Shown here in pieces: positions 8,161 to 18,083 of a DNA stretch of 23,040 nucleotides; position 1 is the stretch's first letter, and each line of letters starts with the position of its first letter. The DNA is from Ochromonadaceae sp. CCMP2298 (Eukaryota > Sar > Synurophyceae > Ochromonadales > Ochromonadaceae). Location of the stretch: positions 1-23,040 of the forward strand of contig MU633809.1 of assembly GCA_026770595.1 (NCBI GenBank), given 5' to 3'. The notes under the pieces are model-generated. The model was not told where the DNA came from and did not search any database. It worked only from the letters and a program-made list of their open reading frames with translations. Position numbers and translations under genes: made by a program.

Positions 8161-8892
8161 ATGCGAGCCTTTTCATTTTGGCTTGTACAATTACTGGGCG
8201 CCTTGGCAATCAGCGCAGCCTTCACCAGGGGCAGTCAGTGCCGCACCTCTCGCCTTGTGCTTCTCTCGCCTATCCGGTCACTGCGAGGAATGAGCAAGAT
8301 CAGTGCTTCAAGCGATGACAACGGACAATCCGACGGGGGAGGAGCGGTCACTGTACCTGCCATCGCGAAGGTCGCGGCGGTCTTCCTGCTCACCATGCTG
8401 GCTCCCATATACGGTGTGGGAATCCCACTGCTCGGCCAGATGACGGACTTCAGCACAGTGGAGAACAGGCCATCTCCCAACGAGTGCTTCGTGGCACCTG
8501 CTGGCTTCCTACGCGCAAGGGCTCAGATCGAAGCTCCGACGTATGCTGTGACTCCAGACGAGCTGCTGATCAAGCTGGACTACGCCGTCAGAGGCCTCGA
8601 TCGCGTCGACTTCATCGCGGAGGACAAAGACACGCGGCGTCGCGAGTATGTCGTCAGAAGCAAGATTTTCCAGTGGCCAGACGTTGTCACAGTCACCACG
8701 ATGCCAGCAGAAGAAGTGTCATCGGGCACACTGTCGGGCAGCAAGTACCGGAGTACTCTGGCCCTGCACTCCTACTCCATCTACGGCGAAGGCGACCTGG
8801 GCGTCAATCGAGCCAGAGCCGAAGACATTCTGCAGCGCCTTCAGTTCTCACTTTGCGGGACAGATCCCAGCAAGTCTCTATACTGCAGGTGA
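8161..8892 (+). CDS. Plastid-targeted DUF1499 family protein
   Basis: Single exon, 243 aa from the ATG that opens the signal peptide. MRAFSFWLVQLLGALAISAA is followed by Phe21 and a Ser/Arg-rich stretch (FTRGSQCRTSRL), the bipartite signal of complex red plastids. A second hydrophobic segment at about 65-90 (IAKVAAVFLLTMLAPIYGVG) could be a thylakoid-transfer or membrane segment. The body fits DUF1499: a SPNECF motif (in place of the usual PNCVSS), RREYVVRSKIFQWPDVVTV, and EGDLGVNRARAEDIL near the end, matching the GYSDLGVNRKRVE motif. The usual RSASR motif before it is changed to LALHSYS. The function of DUF1499 is unknown; plastid members are often lumenal or thylakoid-associated. Targeting is inferred. 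Confidence 0.85.
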   Translation: MRAFSFWLVQLLGALAISAAFTRGSQCRTSRLVLLSPIRSLRGMSKISASSDDNGQSDGGGAVTVPAIAKVAAVFLLTMLAPIYGVGIPLLGQMTDFSTVENRPSPNECFVAPAGFLRARAQIEAPTYAVTPDELLIKLDYAVRGLDRVDFIAEDKDTRRREYVVRSKIFQWPDVVTVTTMPAEEVSSGTLSGSKYRSTLALHSYSIYGEGDLGVNRARAEDILQRLQFSLCGTDPSKSLYCR

Positions 8893-9250
8893 CGACAGCG
8901 CTGCCAAGAGATGCGTGAGTTAGTAGGATGACAGCGGATGGAACTGGATGTGTGCCTTGGACAATCGGCTTTCTTGTTTTTTTAGCGTTGAATATTATCA
9001 ACACAATTATAGGAACCAATAAAACGCTCGAGTAGATCCCTAAACAAGACCTCCTACATCGGGTGCCATTTTTGCAGCGGGTGCCATTTTTGTTCCAGCT
9101 TCGGACAGAGAACAGTGGAAGCACGAGCTGCCGAGTGCAATGGAATGGAAGAAGCCTTTGGATTGTGATGAAGTTCATGTATGGGGTTTCGAAGAATACT
9201 TATGGAGTTTAATGTACAAATAATACCATGACCGGCGCAAGATCCGGTCC
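8893..9250. other. Convergent intergenic region with an 18-bp-period direct repeat
   Basis: No gene. CCAATAAAAC near 9016-9025 could serve as a poly(A)-type signal for the DUF1499 gene. GGGTGCCATTTTTG occurs twice (9061-9074, 9079-9092). Confidence 0.45.
9061..9092 (+). repeat. Direct repeat GGGTGCCATTTTTG x2, period 18
   Basis: Two identical 14-bp copies start 18 bp apart. No role is evident. Confidence 0.8.
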
Positions 9251-10723
9251 CTAGTTGAGGGATGTCTCGAAGGTGTGCGAGTAGTCGACCTGCTGCGCGT
9301 GCTGGTTCACGTACGCCGCGTAGCGCCGCAGCAGCTCTCCGCCTGGGGACTCTGCCCCCACACCCACACCCTGGCCGTGGGCGAAATTGAGGCGCATCTG
9401 CTCGGCCATCACGACGCGCTCCCATGTGTCCTCTGGCCCTCTGCGGGGGGCCTGCGCCAGCGCCTGCTGTATGGTCCCCACCCCCCTGGCCACGGCGCTC
9501 CCGTATGGCGGAGCGTTAAGGGCCAGCATGGCGGCCAGGAAGGACTCCTTCTCGCCCAGATCCAGGTCCCCATCAACCTCACCCAGGTCCCCACTAGGGT
9601 CCCCTCCCAGGTCCCCACCCAGTTCCAGGTCCAGGTCCTCACCATCGGCACTGTCCGAGCGGCTGGTCCCGAAGCCCCCCCCTGAACGCTGTGCCCCCTG
9701 CGCCCCCACAACCATCTCCACCCCCGCCCCTGCTAATACTGCTCCTGTGGGCTGAGCGCGGTCCACCAGCGCCTGCAGCTTCTGGCCCAGCAGCAGTGCC
9801 CTCTGCCTCAGCTGCGCAGCGCTCTTGCGGGGGGTGGTGCGGCAAGCCAGCTTAGCCCGCAGCACGTCCAGCTGAAGGCGCAGCTCCACCTCCGCCTGCA
9901 GCAGCTCCCACTGATCCCACCGCTCCCGCTCCGACACCAGCGCCCCGCCCTGCACCTGCGCCTGCTGAGCGTCCGGGGGCGCGCTGATGGGGATAGGGGC
10001 GGATCCGTATAGCATCTCCACAAAGAGCGGGCTGGAGATCAGACTCAGGTCCAGAGGAGGCGGGATCTCTGGAGAACTCTTAGACCCCTTAGACAGAGAC
10101 CCCTGAGACCCACCGGACTGCAGGAACAGCAGAGAGTCCGCATCGATCTCGCCCATCTGCGCCTGTGCCTGCTTCTTCTGCTTCTGCGCGCCCTTCTTGG
10201 CCTTCTTCTGGCTCAGCCGGCTGCTCTGCGCATTGGTGCGGCAGCGTCTGCGCAGGAGCAGGTCCTCAGTTATCACCATAACGCCCACCCCCAGGTTCCC
10301 CTGCACCCACCTTACATCTCTGGACAAGACGTCGTCTGCGGACTTGCGCGGGCCCGCGAAGACCACGCACAGGCCTGAGGGTAGGACGAAGGCCTGATGG
10401 CGCTGAGCGTGATCGAAGACGATTCCTACCCGCCCGCGCACACCAGCTGCCTCGCTCCACCTCTCCACGTCCTCGCAGAGGCGCTCCTTGTCCACGCTGA
10501 ACTTGGTCTTGCCCCGCACGTTGTCTCCGTCGATGAGGATGATCCCGCTGTGCTCGCTGCTCCACTGCACGATCTTCTCGTGTAGATAGGTGGCGCGCTC
10601 CGTGCCCGAGTGGCCCAGCTGCGCGATGCCAGGGACGAGGCCCAGCGAGTTTGCTGTGTGCAGCAGCACCAGCAGGAGGGAGAGGATGCACCCCAAAGCC
10701 CTCAGAAAGCGCCCACCGCTCAT
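9251..10723 (-). CDS. NYN (YacP/Rae1-like) putative ribonuclease with signal peptide
   Basis: Single exon, 490 aa from ATG 10723 (the frame extends further up only with non-ATG codons). MSGGRFLRALGCILSLLLVLLHTANS is a signal peptide. The NYN fold follows: IILIDGDNVRG (61-71) with Asp65 and Asp67, IVFDHAQ (101-107) with Asp104, CVVFAGPRKSADDVLSRDV (119-137), and GVMVITEDLLLRRRC (147-161) with Asp154. These acidic residues match the metal-binding set of YacP/PIN-type nucleases, which cut RNA; bacterial Rae1 acts on mRNA at the ribosome. After residue 170 comes a basic KKAKKGAQKQKKQ tract and a long low-complexity region, including a Gly/Asp/Leu-rich repeat (DLDLELGGDLGGDPSGDLG). A plastid location is possible given the signal peptide, but there is no Phe at the cleavage site (SLGLVPG). 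Confidence 0.75.
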   Translation of the reverse strand: MSGGRFLRALGCILSLLLVLLHTANSLGLVPGIAQLGHSGTERATYLHEKIVQWSSEHSGIILIDGDNVRGKTKFSVDKERLCEDVERWSEAAGVRGRVGIVFDHAQRHQAFVLPSGLCVVFAGPRKSADDVLSRDVRWVQGNLGVGVMVITEDLLLRRRCRTNAQSSRLSQKKAKKGAQKQKKQAQAQMGEIDADSLLFLQSGGSQGSLSKGSKSSPEIPPPLDLSLISSPLFVEMLYGSAPIPISAPPDAQQAQVQGGALVSERERWDQWELLQAEVELRLQLDVLRAKLACRTTPRKSAAQLRQRALLLGQKLQALVDRAQPTGAVLAGAGVEMVVGAQGAQRSGGGFGTSRSDSADGEDLDLELGGDLGGDPSGDLGEVDGDLDLGEKESFLAAMLALNAPPYGSAVARGVGTIQQALAQAPRRGPEDTWERVVMAEQMRLNFAHGQGVGVGAESPGGELLRRYAAYVNQHAQQVDYSHTFETSLN

Positions 10724-11096
10724 GTCTGCGGTGTGGTATCTCTCTACACACAGGAGACTGCGAGGCACATGTCAGCACTTGTCCAGCATGGCCAATGAGG
10801 TGCTCACCTTCGAACACCTTGCATGCATCTCTGCAGGCAGGAAAAGAGGCGATGATGATGGGTGAGAGATGAGATGATTATGTTTGGGGCTCCCGAAATT
10901 ATCAAATAAACCCTCCACAGATGACTGTATTTTTCTTCAAAAGATTGTTATTTTCCAAATTGAAGTAGGTTCCTACTCTACCTCGACAGAAAACAGAGAG
11001 CTCCCGAAGCTCTGAATCATTCTGAGCCCGCTGGTGGCATTCTACTGTTCGCATCTACTCAGAGCTGCTTCAGCACTCTTCCACTCCCTTAAAAAG
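10724..11096. promoter_or_regulatory. Divergent promoter region, NYN protein / ETFB
   Basis: The 373-bp region separates two outward genes. It holds GGTTCCTACTCTA-N5-ACAGAA (10968-10991), a motif repeated at 19592-19615, directly followed by the inverted repeat AGAGCT-CCCGA-AGCTCT, about 100 bp upstream of the ETFB start. It also has an AT-rich stretch around 10890-10965. No gene is visible. Confidence 0.4.
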
Positions 11097-12323
11097 ATGA
11101 GAGTCATCGTTGGCGTCAAGCGCGTGGTGGATTACGCCGTGAAGGTGCGCGTGCTGGCGGACAAGACCGGTGTGGATCTGAACAATGTGAAGATGTCGCT
11201 GAACCCGTTCTGCGAGATCGCCATTGGTAAGTGACCTCGAACAACCGCATACCTGTGCCACTTCGCGAGTGCATGGCGATTCGGCACCCTGCTCCTATCT
11301 CTCTCTGACCCAATCCCTTGCCCTCCAGAGGAGGCGATTCGGTTGAAGGAGAAGAAGATGGTCACAGAAATCATCGCTGTCTCCATCGGCTCGAAGACTT
11401 CCCAGGAGACACTGCGCACAGCTCTGGCCATGGGCGCGGACAAGGGCATCCACATTGAGACTAGCAAGCGCACGGACCAGGAGGTGCAGCCTCTGGACGT
11501 GGCCAAGGTGCTCAAGTTCCTCGCAGAGGTAGGTGGGGGATTCTCTAGGATGGAGGGTGCAGGGTATAGTATGGAGGATGGTGTATGAAATGACTCCCGA
11601 CTTCTGACTCGTGACTCATGAGAATATGAGGAACTGCAACTGACTTTACCTTTCTCCTGCACTCCTTCATCGCTGCTCTGCTGCTCTACTCTCCGCACCC
11701 CTTCTCCTGCACCCCAGCGAGACGCCGCAGACATGGTGATCGTGGGCAAGCAGTCGATCGACGCAGACAGCTGCCAGACGGGCCAGATGACGGCGGCCCT
11801 GCTGGGCTGGGCGCAGTGCACGTTCGCATCATCCGTGGAGGTGGAGGGAAAGGTGAGGGCTACTGCCCTACTACCCTACAATCCTTATTCTTTGCCTCTA
11901 TCTCTGTCCATCTCCCTCCACTCTATCCATATTCCTCCATCTCTGCCTCTGCCTCTATCTCTAACTCTATCTCTGCCCCTGCCTCTATCTCTGCCCCCAT
12001 CTCTGTCTCTACCTCTCTCCCCACAGACTCTCAAGGTCAGCCGGGAGACCGACGCTGGCTCCGAGAAGTTGCTCATCCAGCTACCCGCCGTCATAACGGC
12101 CGATCTGCGTCTGAACGAGCCCCGCTACGCCACGCTGCCCAACATCATGAAGGCTAAGAAGAAGCCCATCGAGGTGCTGAGCCCGGCTGACGTGGGCTTG
12201 GATTTCGCCCCCCAGAATGCAGTAGTGAGTGTGGAGGAGCCGCCTGTAAGAGCGGCGGGCATAATGGTATCAGATGTGGACGAGCTCATCGGCCACCTCA
12301 AGAATACCGCCAAGGTCATCTGA
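11097..12323 (+). CDS. ETFB: Electron transfer flavoprotein subunit beta (mitochondrial)
   Basis: Four exons, 11097-11226, 11329-11528, 11718-11852 and 12027-12323, give 253 aa, the usual length for the family. ETF is an FAD/AMP heterodimer that passes electrons from acyl-CoA and other matrix dehydrogenases to ETF-ubiquinone oxidoreductase. [19 protein letters not shown] opens the protein; [20 protein letters not shown] is rebuilt across intron 1; [20 protein letters not shown] is the nucleotide-binding part; [20 protein letters not shown] (about 184-203) is the beta recognition loop that docks to partner dehydrogenases. All introns are GT-AG (102, 189 and 174 nt); the third is almost pure pyrimidine before its acceptor. 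No cleavable presequence is seen, which is normal for ETF beta. Confidence 0.96.
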
Positions 12324-12784
12324 GCTCTCGTTAGGCCGAGCTACCATAGCCACCATATACCATAGGCAGACCCACCAAAAGGCATTGTGAGCCCTCTAAC
12401 CCTTACTCTAATTTTAACCTCCCTGTACTGAATGCTGCGTGCTTTTTGCACGTGTTTGTGCTTTCTGTGTACTGTAGGCACAGTAGGCCAGTTGATTACT
12501 CGTCCGGTAGTTGATTACTCGTCCGGGTTAACCAGTTGATAACTCGTCTGGGTAAAACAGTTAAACTTACAAACAGTTGTAGATGCCCGCAGAATTCATG
12601 CCCAGTCCTCTGTTCCCCCGGGAGACGGCACTTGAATTTGATCGATTGTCGACCAAAAACGCCACAATGCGTGTGTGCTTCGCTCTCCATGTGGGTCGCC
12701 TAATGCCTAATGCCTAATGCCTATTGCCCATCACACAGTGCCCGTGCCCACTGCCTAACACCGCATCTATTCAGTTACTCACAG
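12324..12784. other. Convergent intergenic region with short repeats
   Basis: No gene. It contains three copies of an 18-bp unit (12490-12551) and a short TAATGCC run (about 12700-12722). A weak open frame at 12496-12690 overlaps these repeats and is not supported. Confidence 0.5.
12490..12551 (+). repeat. Three copies of AGTTGATTACTCGTCCGG
   Basis: Copies are at 12490-12507, 12509-12526 (identical) and 12534-12551 (two changes). Spacing is 19 then 25 bp. It lies in the shared 3' region of ETFB and trpD. Confidence 0.85.
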
Positions 12785-14244
12785 TTACTCGGCACTGGGT
12801 GTGGAGGTCCACACAGCCTGCGTCGTCTCGATCCACTGGTCAAGCTTCTCTAACCCTCTCCCAGAGTTGAGTGCTTCCCTCGCCTGCTGCACGCCCTCCG
12901 CGATGCTGCCCGCGCTCCCGTACACGTACAGGCCGACGCCCGCATTCAGCGTCACCGCGTCCCTCTTGGCGCTGCTGTGCTCTCCGCCGCGCAGCACCTC
13001 CCTGTGTATTGTGTTAAGAGCAGGGGAGATAGGGTGAGCCGAGCTGTTCGGGGAAAAATGCGAGTAGATTAGCAGTACTGGGGCGGCCTCCTCTACCTCA
13101 GCGCGAGTGCGTTCTGGTCTCTGTCGCCGCCCTTCAGGTCCAGCAATGTGCATCGCGGGATCCCGATGGACAAAGGGTCGAACTGGTACCTGGTGTCGTG
13201 TGAAGACGGGAGCGTGGGAACATGGGAACACGGAACACGAGCAAGCAAAGGAAACAAGTCAGAGACAAGTAAGAAACGTAGCGCGTGTGAGAGCAGTGGG
13301 GCGGGATTTGCAGAGAGGCTGGAATGTTAATCTAAAATACACCGTGCAGTTGTGCAGTGGTGCAGTGGTGCAGAGCAGTTGACTCACTTCCTGGTCTCGT
13401 AGACCTTGGGCCTGCCTGCAGCTGCCGTGTTGCGGATCTCGAATATGGTAGACTCGCCCAGGGGGGAAATCTCGTCCAGCCCGCAGCCGTGCACCACCAC
13501 GCCGTGCTCGATGGAGCCGATCTCCAGCAATGCGCGGCCTATGAGGTCCACCAGGTCCTTCTCGAACACACCGATGACCACCCGCGTTGCTCCAGCTGCG
13601 TTGGTAATTGGCCCCAGCAGGTTGAAGGCCGTGCGCACGCCGAGGGCCTTGCGCACAGGCGCGACTGACTTCATAGAGGGGTGGTTCATGGGCGCGTACA
13701 TGAAGCAGATGCCTGCCTGCTGTACGCACTGGGCCATCTGCTCCGCGCTGATCTCGATCCGCACACCTAACGCCTCCAGCACATCCGCGCTGCCGCACTT
13801 GCTCGACACAGAGCGGTTGCCAGCCTTCGCTATGCGGCAGCCTGCTGCTGCTGCGAGGATCGCGGAGGCTGTGGAGATGTTGATGGTGTCTGCGCCGTCT
13901 CCGCCTGTGCCCACTATGTCTAGCAGTTTACCGTCCACAGGTACGCGCACGGAGGCCTTCTTCATCGACCTCACCATGCCAGATATCTCCACAGGAGTCT
14001 CGCCCTTCGCCCGCAGGAGGACCAACAAAGCGGCTGTGGAGATGGGGTCTGTTCCGGCGAGGATGAAGTCCCAGGCGCTCTCGGTCTCGTCCGCAGTGAG
14101 GTCTTCCCTTGAGATCAGCTTCGTGATCTGTGGCTTCAACGACGTGATCGGGCTAGGAGCCTGGTTGAACCAGAAGGCTGCGTGTAGGAACACGCCCTGT
14201 GTGCATAAGACAACTGCCAGTAGATACAGCGAAAGCAGCTTCAT
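12785..14244 (-). CDS. trpD: Anthranilate phosphoribosyltransferase, plastid-targeted
   Basis: Three exons, 14244-13388, 13189-13097 and 13001-12785, give 388 aa. The enzyme transfers the phosphoribosyl group of PRPP to anthranilate, the second step from chorismate to tryptophan. MKLLSLYLLAVVLCTQGVFLHAAF is a signal peptide with Phe24 at the probable cleavage point, a plastid bipartite signal. DIVGTGGDGADTINIST (109-125) binds PRPP; KAGNRSVSSKCGSADVLEALG (140-160, given in part) and HPSMKSVAPVRKALGVRTAFN (188-208) form the rest of the active site. Splicing joins VYETRK to YQFDPLSIGIPRC and then DQNALALR to EVLRGG, which restores the family pattern RDAVxLNAxxxLY. Introns are 198 and 95 nt. The start is the first in-frame ATG. 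The plus-strand frame opposite exon 1 is a shadow. Confidence 0.95.
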
Positions 14245-15240
14245 TCCTGCGCGCTTCTCTCGGGTTGTGGGTCGTGTGTGGGGGGTGTCTCTGAGGTCGA
14301 CTTGCAGGCAGGAGTGTGCGCTGCTGAGAACGTGGGGAGGAGCACCCGATCCGGTCTGTGGCAGCGGCTGTGTCGGTCGACTCAACACAACAGCACAACT
14401 CACAACAACACAACCCCAATCCTCACACAAAACATTTCAAAAACCCAAAACGCAAAAAGTAGACACAAACGCAAAAAGCCCTCCACGTCTATTGGGTTCT
14501 TGAAGAAGGATGCAAATTTTTTCAAAAAAAATCCAAAAAGCCCAAAATTTTACTAAAAATTCGGAAGTTCAAGAGAGTCTCTTCTCATCAATATTTCACC
14601 CTCCCTCTTTCCTCAGCACTGGCGCGGTTCGTTGATGAGAGCAACGTATCGAACACAACAATACATCGAACATAACAATACAAGAGACGACCACAGTGAG
14701 ATCTTTACCGATACAAGAGTAGAGAAGCCCTCTTTCCTTCTTATTTTGGGTTCTTGAATAGCCAGGTTGAAAACTTGGCAGGGTTGAATTCCAAAACCCC
14801 ATCTTCCTTCCACCGGGCCAATGGGTTTTGCACTCCCTCAAATAATTCGGAAGTTGACTTCAAAAAAGTTCAACTCCCTGTTGACTTCTTACGCACCAGG
14901 GAACTTTCAAGTTTTCGGGGACCTTTCTGGGTTTATAAATCGGGGTTTATATGGATGCACGCGCACAGAGGAGGAGGGAGTTTTGAATCCGACGTCAAAT
15001 CCTTCCTAGGAACAAGGGGGTGTTTGTTGAGGTCCAGGGAGGTGCTTCTTTCACCGAATGGTGTTGAACCTTTTCGTGGAAATTGGGAGATTCTGAACAA
15101 CAACTGCTCCCTGCGTCACTCCATTCGTCATTCTTGGAGCCTGGACTGACTGTTGATCCCCTCCAATTCGATCCAATCGCGCGCTCCAATACGCCATCGA
15201 GTCAAAGTGTGCTGCTTCAACCAAATTAAGATTGGGAAAT
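14245..15240. other. Long divergent intergenic region (996 bp), contents unknown
   Basis: This is the largest gap in the window. Around 14400-14560 it is A-rich, with ACGCAAAAAG twice (about 14450-14480) and AAAAAGCCCAAAA (14535-14547; the same 13-mer occurs at 395-407). From about 14750 to 15240 base composition is more even. An open frame at 14754-15149 has no ATG at its start and no family-like sequence. TTGGGTTCTTGAA occurs near 14490 and again near 14747. It may hold the two promoters and decayed repeat DNA; I see no gene. Confidence 0.4.
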
Positions 15241-16332
15241 ATGCAAGCAGATTTAGAATTCTCCGCCCTCAACTTCGCCAGCGCGCTGCTCGCTCTCCGG
15301 AAGAACTCAATCCCATCGGTAAATAACCTCTCTCTGCCTTTGGCTTTGCCGCCTTGTCCTGGTTCTGACCTATGTGACCTAACCTGTGACCGGCTTTCAT
15401 CTACTTACACTTGCATCCGCTGCAGGAGACTTTCGACCAGGAGGGAGATAAACACGCATACATCGACTCTACTTCCTCGGAGAGTAACGATAGCATCGAG
15501 GTACGCCGTTGGTCTTTCATCCTTACCTTGCTGCGACTTGCGGCCTCGCTCAATCACTCATCTGCTCTTGCTTTCTTCCCTTGTTGTTCAACAGGGCTAC
15601 AGCGACACTGGGAAGTTTTGGCGGTCCTCCCTGAAGAGAGGGTACGACTGTGTCGAGATGCCGCAAGATAGGAATGTGAAGAACAGGGAGGACGTGGCGT
15701 CTTTGGCCTTGCGTGCCTCTCAGGAGCAGGCCGCACTGGACAGAAAGCAACGCTGCCGGGGCAGGTACAAGTGCTCCCGCTGCGGAGTGCCAAAGGTAAG
15801 ACTTGTGCTAAGCCCCTAGTTGTTGCTTCTACGTGCCATGCTGGCTTGTACTGACCCATTTCCCCTCCTGACTCTTCTACTCCTGTCTCAGATCAACCAC
15901 GTATGCAAGCTAGCAGCGGACAAGGTCGTGCTCTCCGTAGGAACAAGCACCATCCACGCTGAAGCGCAGTGGCTCCGCGTCGTGGCGGCTGTGCGCGGCA
16001 TCGCTGTGGAAGGTTATTATGCTGAAGGGCGTCCCTATGCGGCCAGTTCGTCTGGCGCCGGTGACTCCACATTCATGCCCGACACGTTCGACAGCTCTTC
16101 ATCGGAGGTGGAAGTTGATGAGCAAGAGGATGAGGGCGATGTCAGCGCCGACGTAGCAGCCTACAAGGCATCCTTCGACGCATTCACTGCGCAAAAGGGC
16201 GGCCAGGTTTTGCCCTACTCTCTCCCACTCCCACACCACCAAGCCAAGGAGGCGCCCACTGTGCAGGACTTGCCCCGGCGGTTCACCGGGCGGGTGATCA
16301 CCGTCACGCGCAATAGGAAGAGCATACAGTAA
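15241..16332 (+). CDS. C2HC zinc-knuckle protein of unknown function
   Basis: Four exons, 15241-15318, 15426-15500, 15595-15795 and 15892-16332, all in phase 0, give 264 aa. The introns are 107, 94 and 96 nt. The start is the first ATG (MQADLEFSALNFASALLALR, helical). Exon 3 begins GYSDTGKFWRSSLKRGYD and ends in YKCSRCGVPK; exon 4 continues INHVC. Together they give Cys-x2-Cys-x6-His-x2-Cys, a short zinc knuckle of the YKCxxCGxPKxxHxC type found in many plant and algal proteins. After it comes INHVCKLAADKV, then a long acidic tail (SSSSEVEVDEQEDEGD). Such knuckles bind nucleic acid or protein; nothing more specific can be said. The codons and conserved splice sites support a real gene. Confidence 0.75.
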
Positions 16333-16830
16333 GACTCGAGGTTCGTATGCGCAAACAGTCGGAGACATCGGAGTCTGACCAATTACCAAAGGGTTTTACT
16401 TTTTCATGGAGAATGGAGGAGAGACCAACCTTATAGTCTCGAAATAGGCAGTAGGGCAGTAGGGATCGCAATTTCGACTACCTTACAGTCGGGTTAAGTA
16501 TAGCTAGTCAGAGTTGTCGTTGATCCAGTATCAACCGGTTGAAAGCCGAATCCTATCGGTTTACAGTGGATTCGGGTGTGTAGTTCAGTTTTTGCTACGC
16601 ACTTACATATACGCACTATAACATAAACACAGCACTCATTCAATAGCTCGATCCAAAAAATGTAAGATGTTTTAAAGATGCAATGGCTCAATTAAGTCAT
16701 TACATTGGAACAGTTAGAAATCGCGCGCCCTCGAGTGATTGAAATGCTAAAAATAACTGGGGTGCGGATTCAGTAGAGGAGTCTGATAAAATATTGCTGC
16801 CTGCAGACGCTGGCAAAGCGGAGCGTACAC
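16333..16830. other. Convergent intergenic region, no gene seen
   Basis: This AT-rich stretch lies between the ends of the zinc-knuckle and small secreted protein genes. It has a small GGCAGTA/GGGCAGTA repeat near 16448. A minus frame at 16494-16691 lacks coding character. Confidence 0.5.
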
Positions 16831-17208
16831 TCAGAGCTTGGGCCACACGTTTCCGTCCTCCCACCGGATCTCGTGAGCGCCATAGGCACCTACATCCCCG
16901 TACTTGCCCGTCAGATTTTCGGGCCCACCCTTGGAGCTGAAGTTAGCAACAATCACAAGCGCGTCCAGCACTGCAGGCACCTCCCAAGCAACGTCGGTGG
17001 TTCCATCGCATGAGGCACCCTCACCGCCGGCAGCGTCGGCTCCCTTGATAACCGCCAAGAACTGCGACTGTGCCTCCACGGTCCTCTGACACGAGGGGTG
17101 GTTGGGGTCGCTGTAGTCGCCGTTGAGCACGGACTTGGCGAGGGGCTCCGCGGAGACAAGCGCTGCCACAAGGGCGGCGAAGGCGAAGAAGCAGAAAAGG
17201 GACAGCAT
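16831..17208 (-). CDS. Small secreted protein of unknown function
   Basis: Single exon, 125 aa. MLSLFCFFAFAALVAALVSA is a clear signal peptide, predicted to be cut before EPLAKS. The mature part has DYSDPNHPSCQR, GEGASCDGTTD, VANFSSKGGPENLTGKYGD and the ending IRWEDGNVWPKL. This pattern (two Cys, an FSSKGGPxxLTG loop and a final WEDGNxWPKL) looks like a compact conserved domain; I believe similar small secreted proteins occur in other marine protists, but I cannot name a family. The lack of Phe after the cleavage site argues against plastid targeting; it is more likely secreted or in the endomembrane system. It starts 240 bp from the divergent plus-strand frame at 17449. Confidence 0.75.
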   Translation of the reverse strand: MLSLFCFFAFAALVAALVSAEPLAKSVLNGDYSDPNHPSCQRTVEAQSQFLAVIKGADAAGGEGASCDGTTDVAWEVPAVLDALVIVANFSSKGGPENLTGKYGDVGAYGAHEIRWEDGNVWPKL

Positions 17209-17448
17209 GGTGAAGAATGTGAGGTTGAACAGGAGGGGAGACCTCGATGGAGCTTCTTCTACAGCAGTTTTTGTGAGTCAGTCAAGAACGAGTGGATTGT
17301 TGGGAGGTTTCCCAAAAAGAGGGGGACCACTCGATGGCACTTTCAACTCCGGGGAACGTTCCCTACTCCCGGTGCTCCATGTTTCGCCGCTAACAATGTC
17401 TATTTTTCGTTTCCTATGTAATAACCGTTGTCTTATGCCTCTCGATAA

Positions 17449-17714
17449 ATGACACAGATACAGACCCTGCCGAGCGAGCGTTGGCTATTGGCTCTGAAGG
17501 AGCAGCAGAAGCAGCAGTTGTTGTTGAGGCACGAGGCCAATGCCGGCACGGCGCAGCTGATCGAGCAGGGCGACGGCACAGTGGTTCCAATCACCCCTAC
17601 GTCGTTGTCCACGCATACTAGGGCGTCGTCTGGTTACGCTGTGACGACGGCAGCGACAAAACGGGAGTGCTGGACTCGGCCGCGGTCGCTGATGAGAAGA
17701 AGCAGTGGAAGTAG
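17449..17714 (+). CDS. Small uncertain gene (two possible readings)
   Basis: ATG at 17449 opens a frame with protein-like codons: MTQIQTLPSERWLLALKEQQ, then a Gln/Leu-rich helix and AGTAQLIEQGDGT. The same frame stays open to 17976, but after about residue 60 it runs into AT-rich, non-coding-like sequence. A neighbouring frame between 17622 and 17714 looks much better (GVVWLRCDDGSDKTGVLDSA, ending KKQWK and TAG). Removing 17581-17621, a 41-nt GT...AG segment, joins them exactly and gives 74 aa. That intron would be much shorter than any other here, so a frameshift or chance must be considered. The gene would keep the alternating strand order. I do not recognise the product. Confidence 0.35.
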
Positions 17715-18083
17715 CTCTGTGGAAGTCGACATTAGCATGTGCATGTCTGGAGTAGGCAAATTACTACAATGCATAGACATTTTAGGGCACTGTCGTATGT
17801 TAGGGTGTGTATACTTGTACCCTCACCTTAGCGCCCTTACCCAAATTTGTATCTCATCCTTTTCGAATATATTTCTTAAATTTCTATTATATACGGACGC
17901 AGTAGTCGGCAGACGACGGCTGCGGACTAAAACCGCAAAGCGCAAAAACAGATGCGCATATTGCGCTCTTGCTTAGGCCACGCTGAACAACATGTACAGG
18001 GTTGGGTTGTGTTGAGCAAGCAAATGCTCACTTGCCCTGCTGAGAAATCTCGCAAATCCTCAACAGGTTGGATGGCGCCTCTC

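Noticed and set aside
9275-9755. Plus-strand frames opposite the NYN protein tail
   Set aside because: Low-complexity shadows of the Gly/Asp/Leu-rich coding repeat.
13406-14503. 365-codon open frame on the plus strand
   Set aside because: It lies opposite the conserved TrpD exon 1, and its sequence has no family features; it is a shadow of high-GC codons.
14754-15149. 131-codon plus-strand frame
   Set aside because: Starts on TTG, has no recognisable motifs and no splice partner; breaks no known domain.
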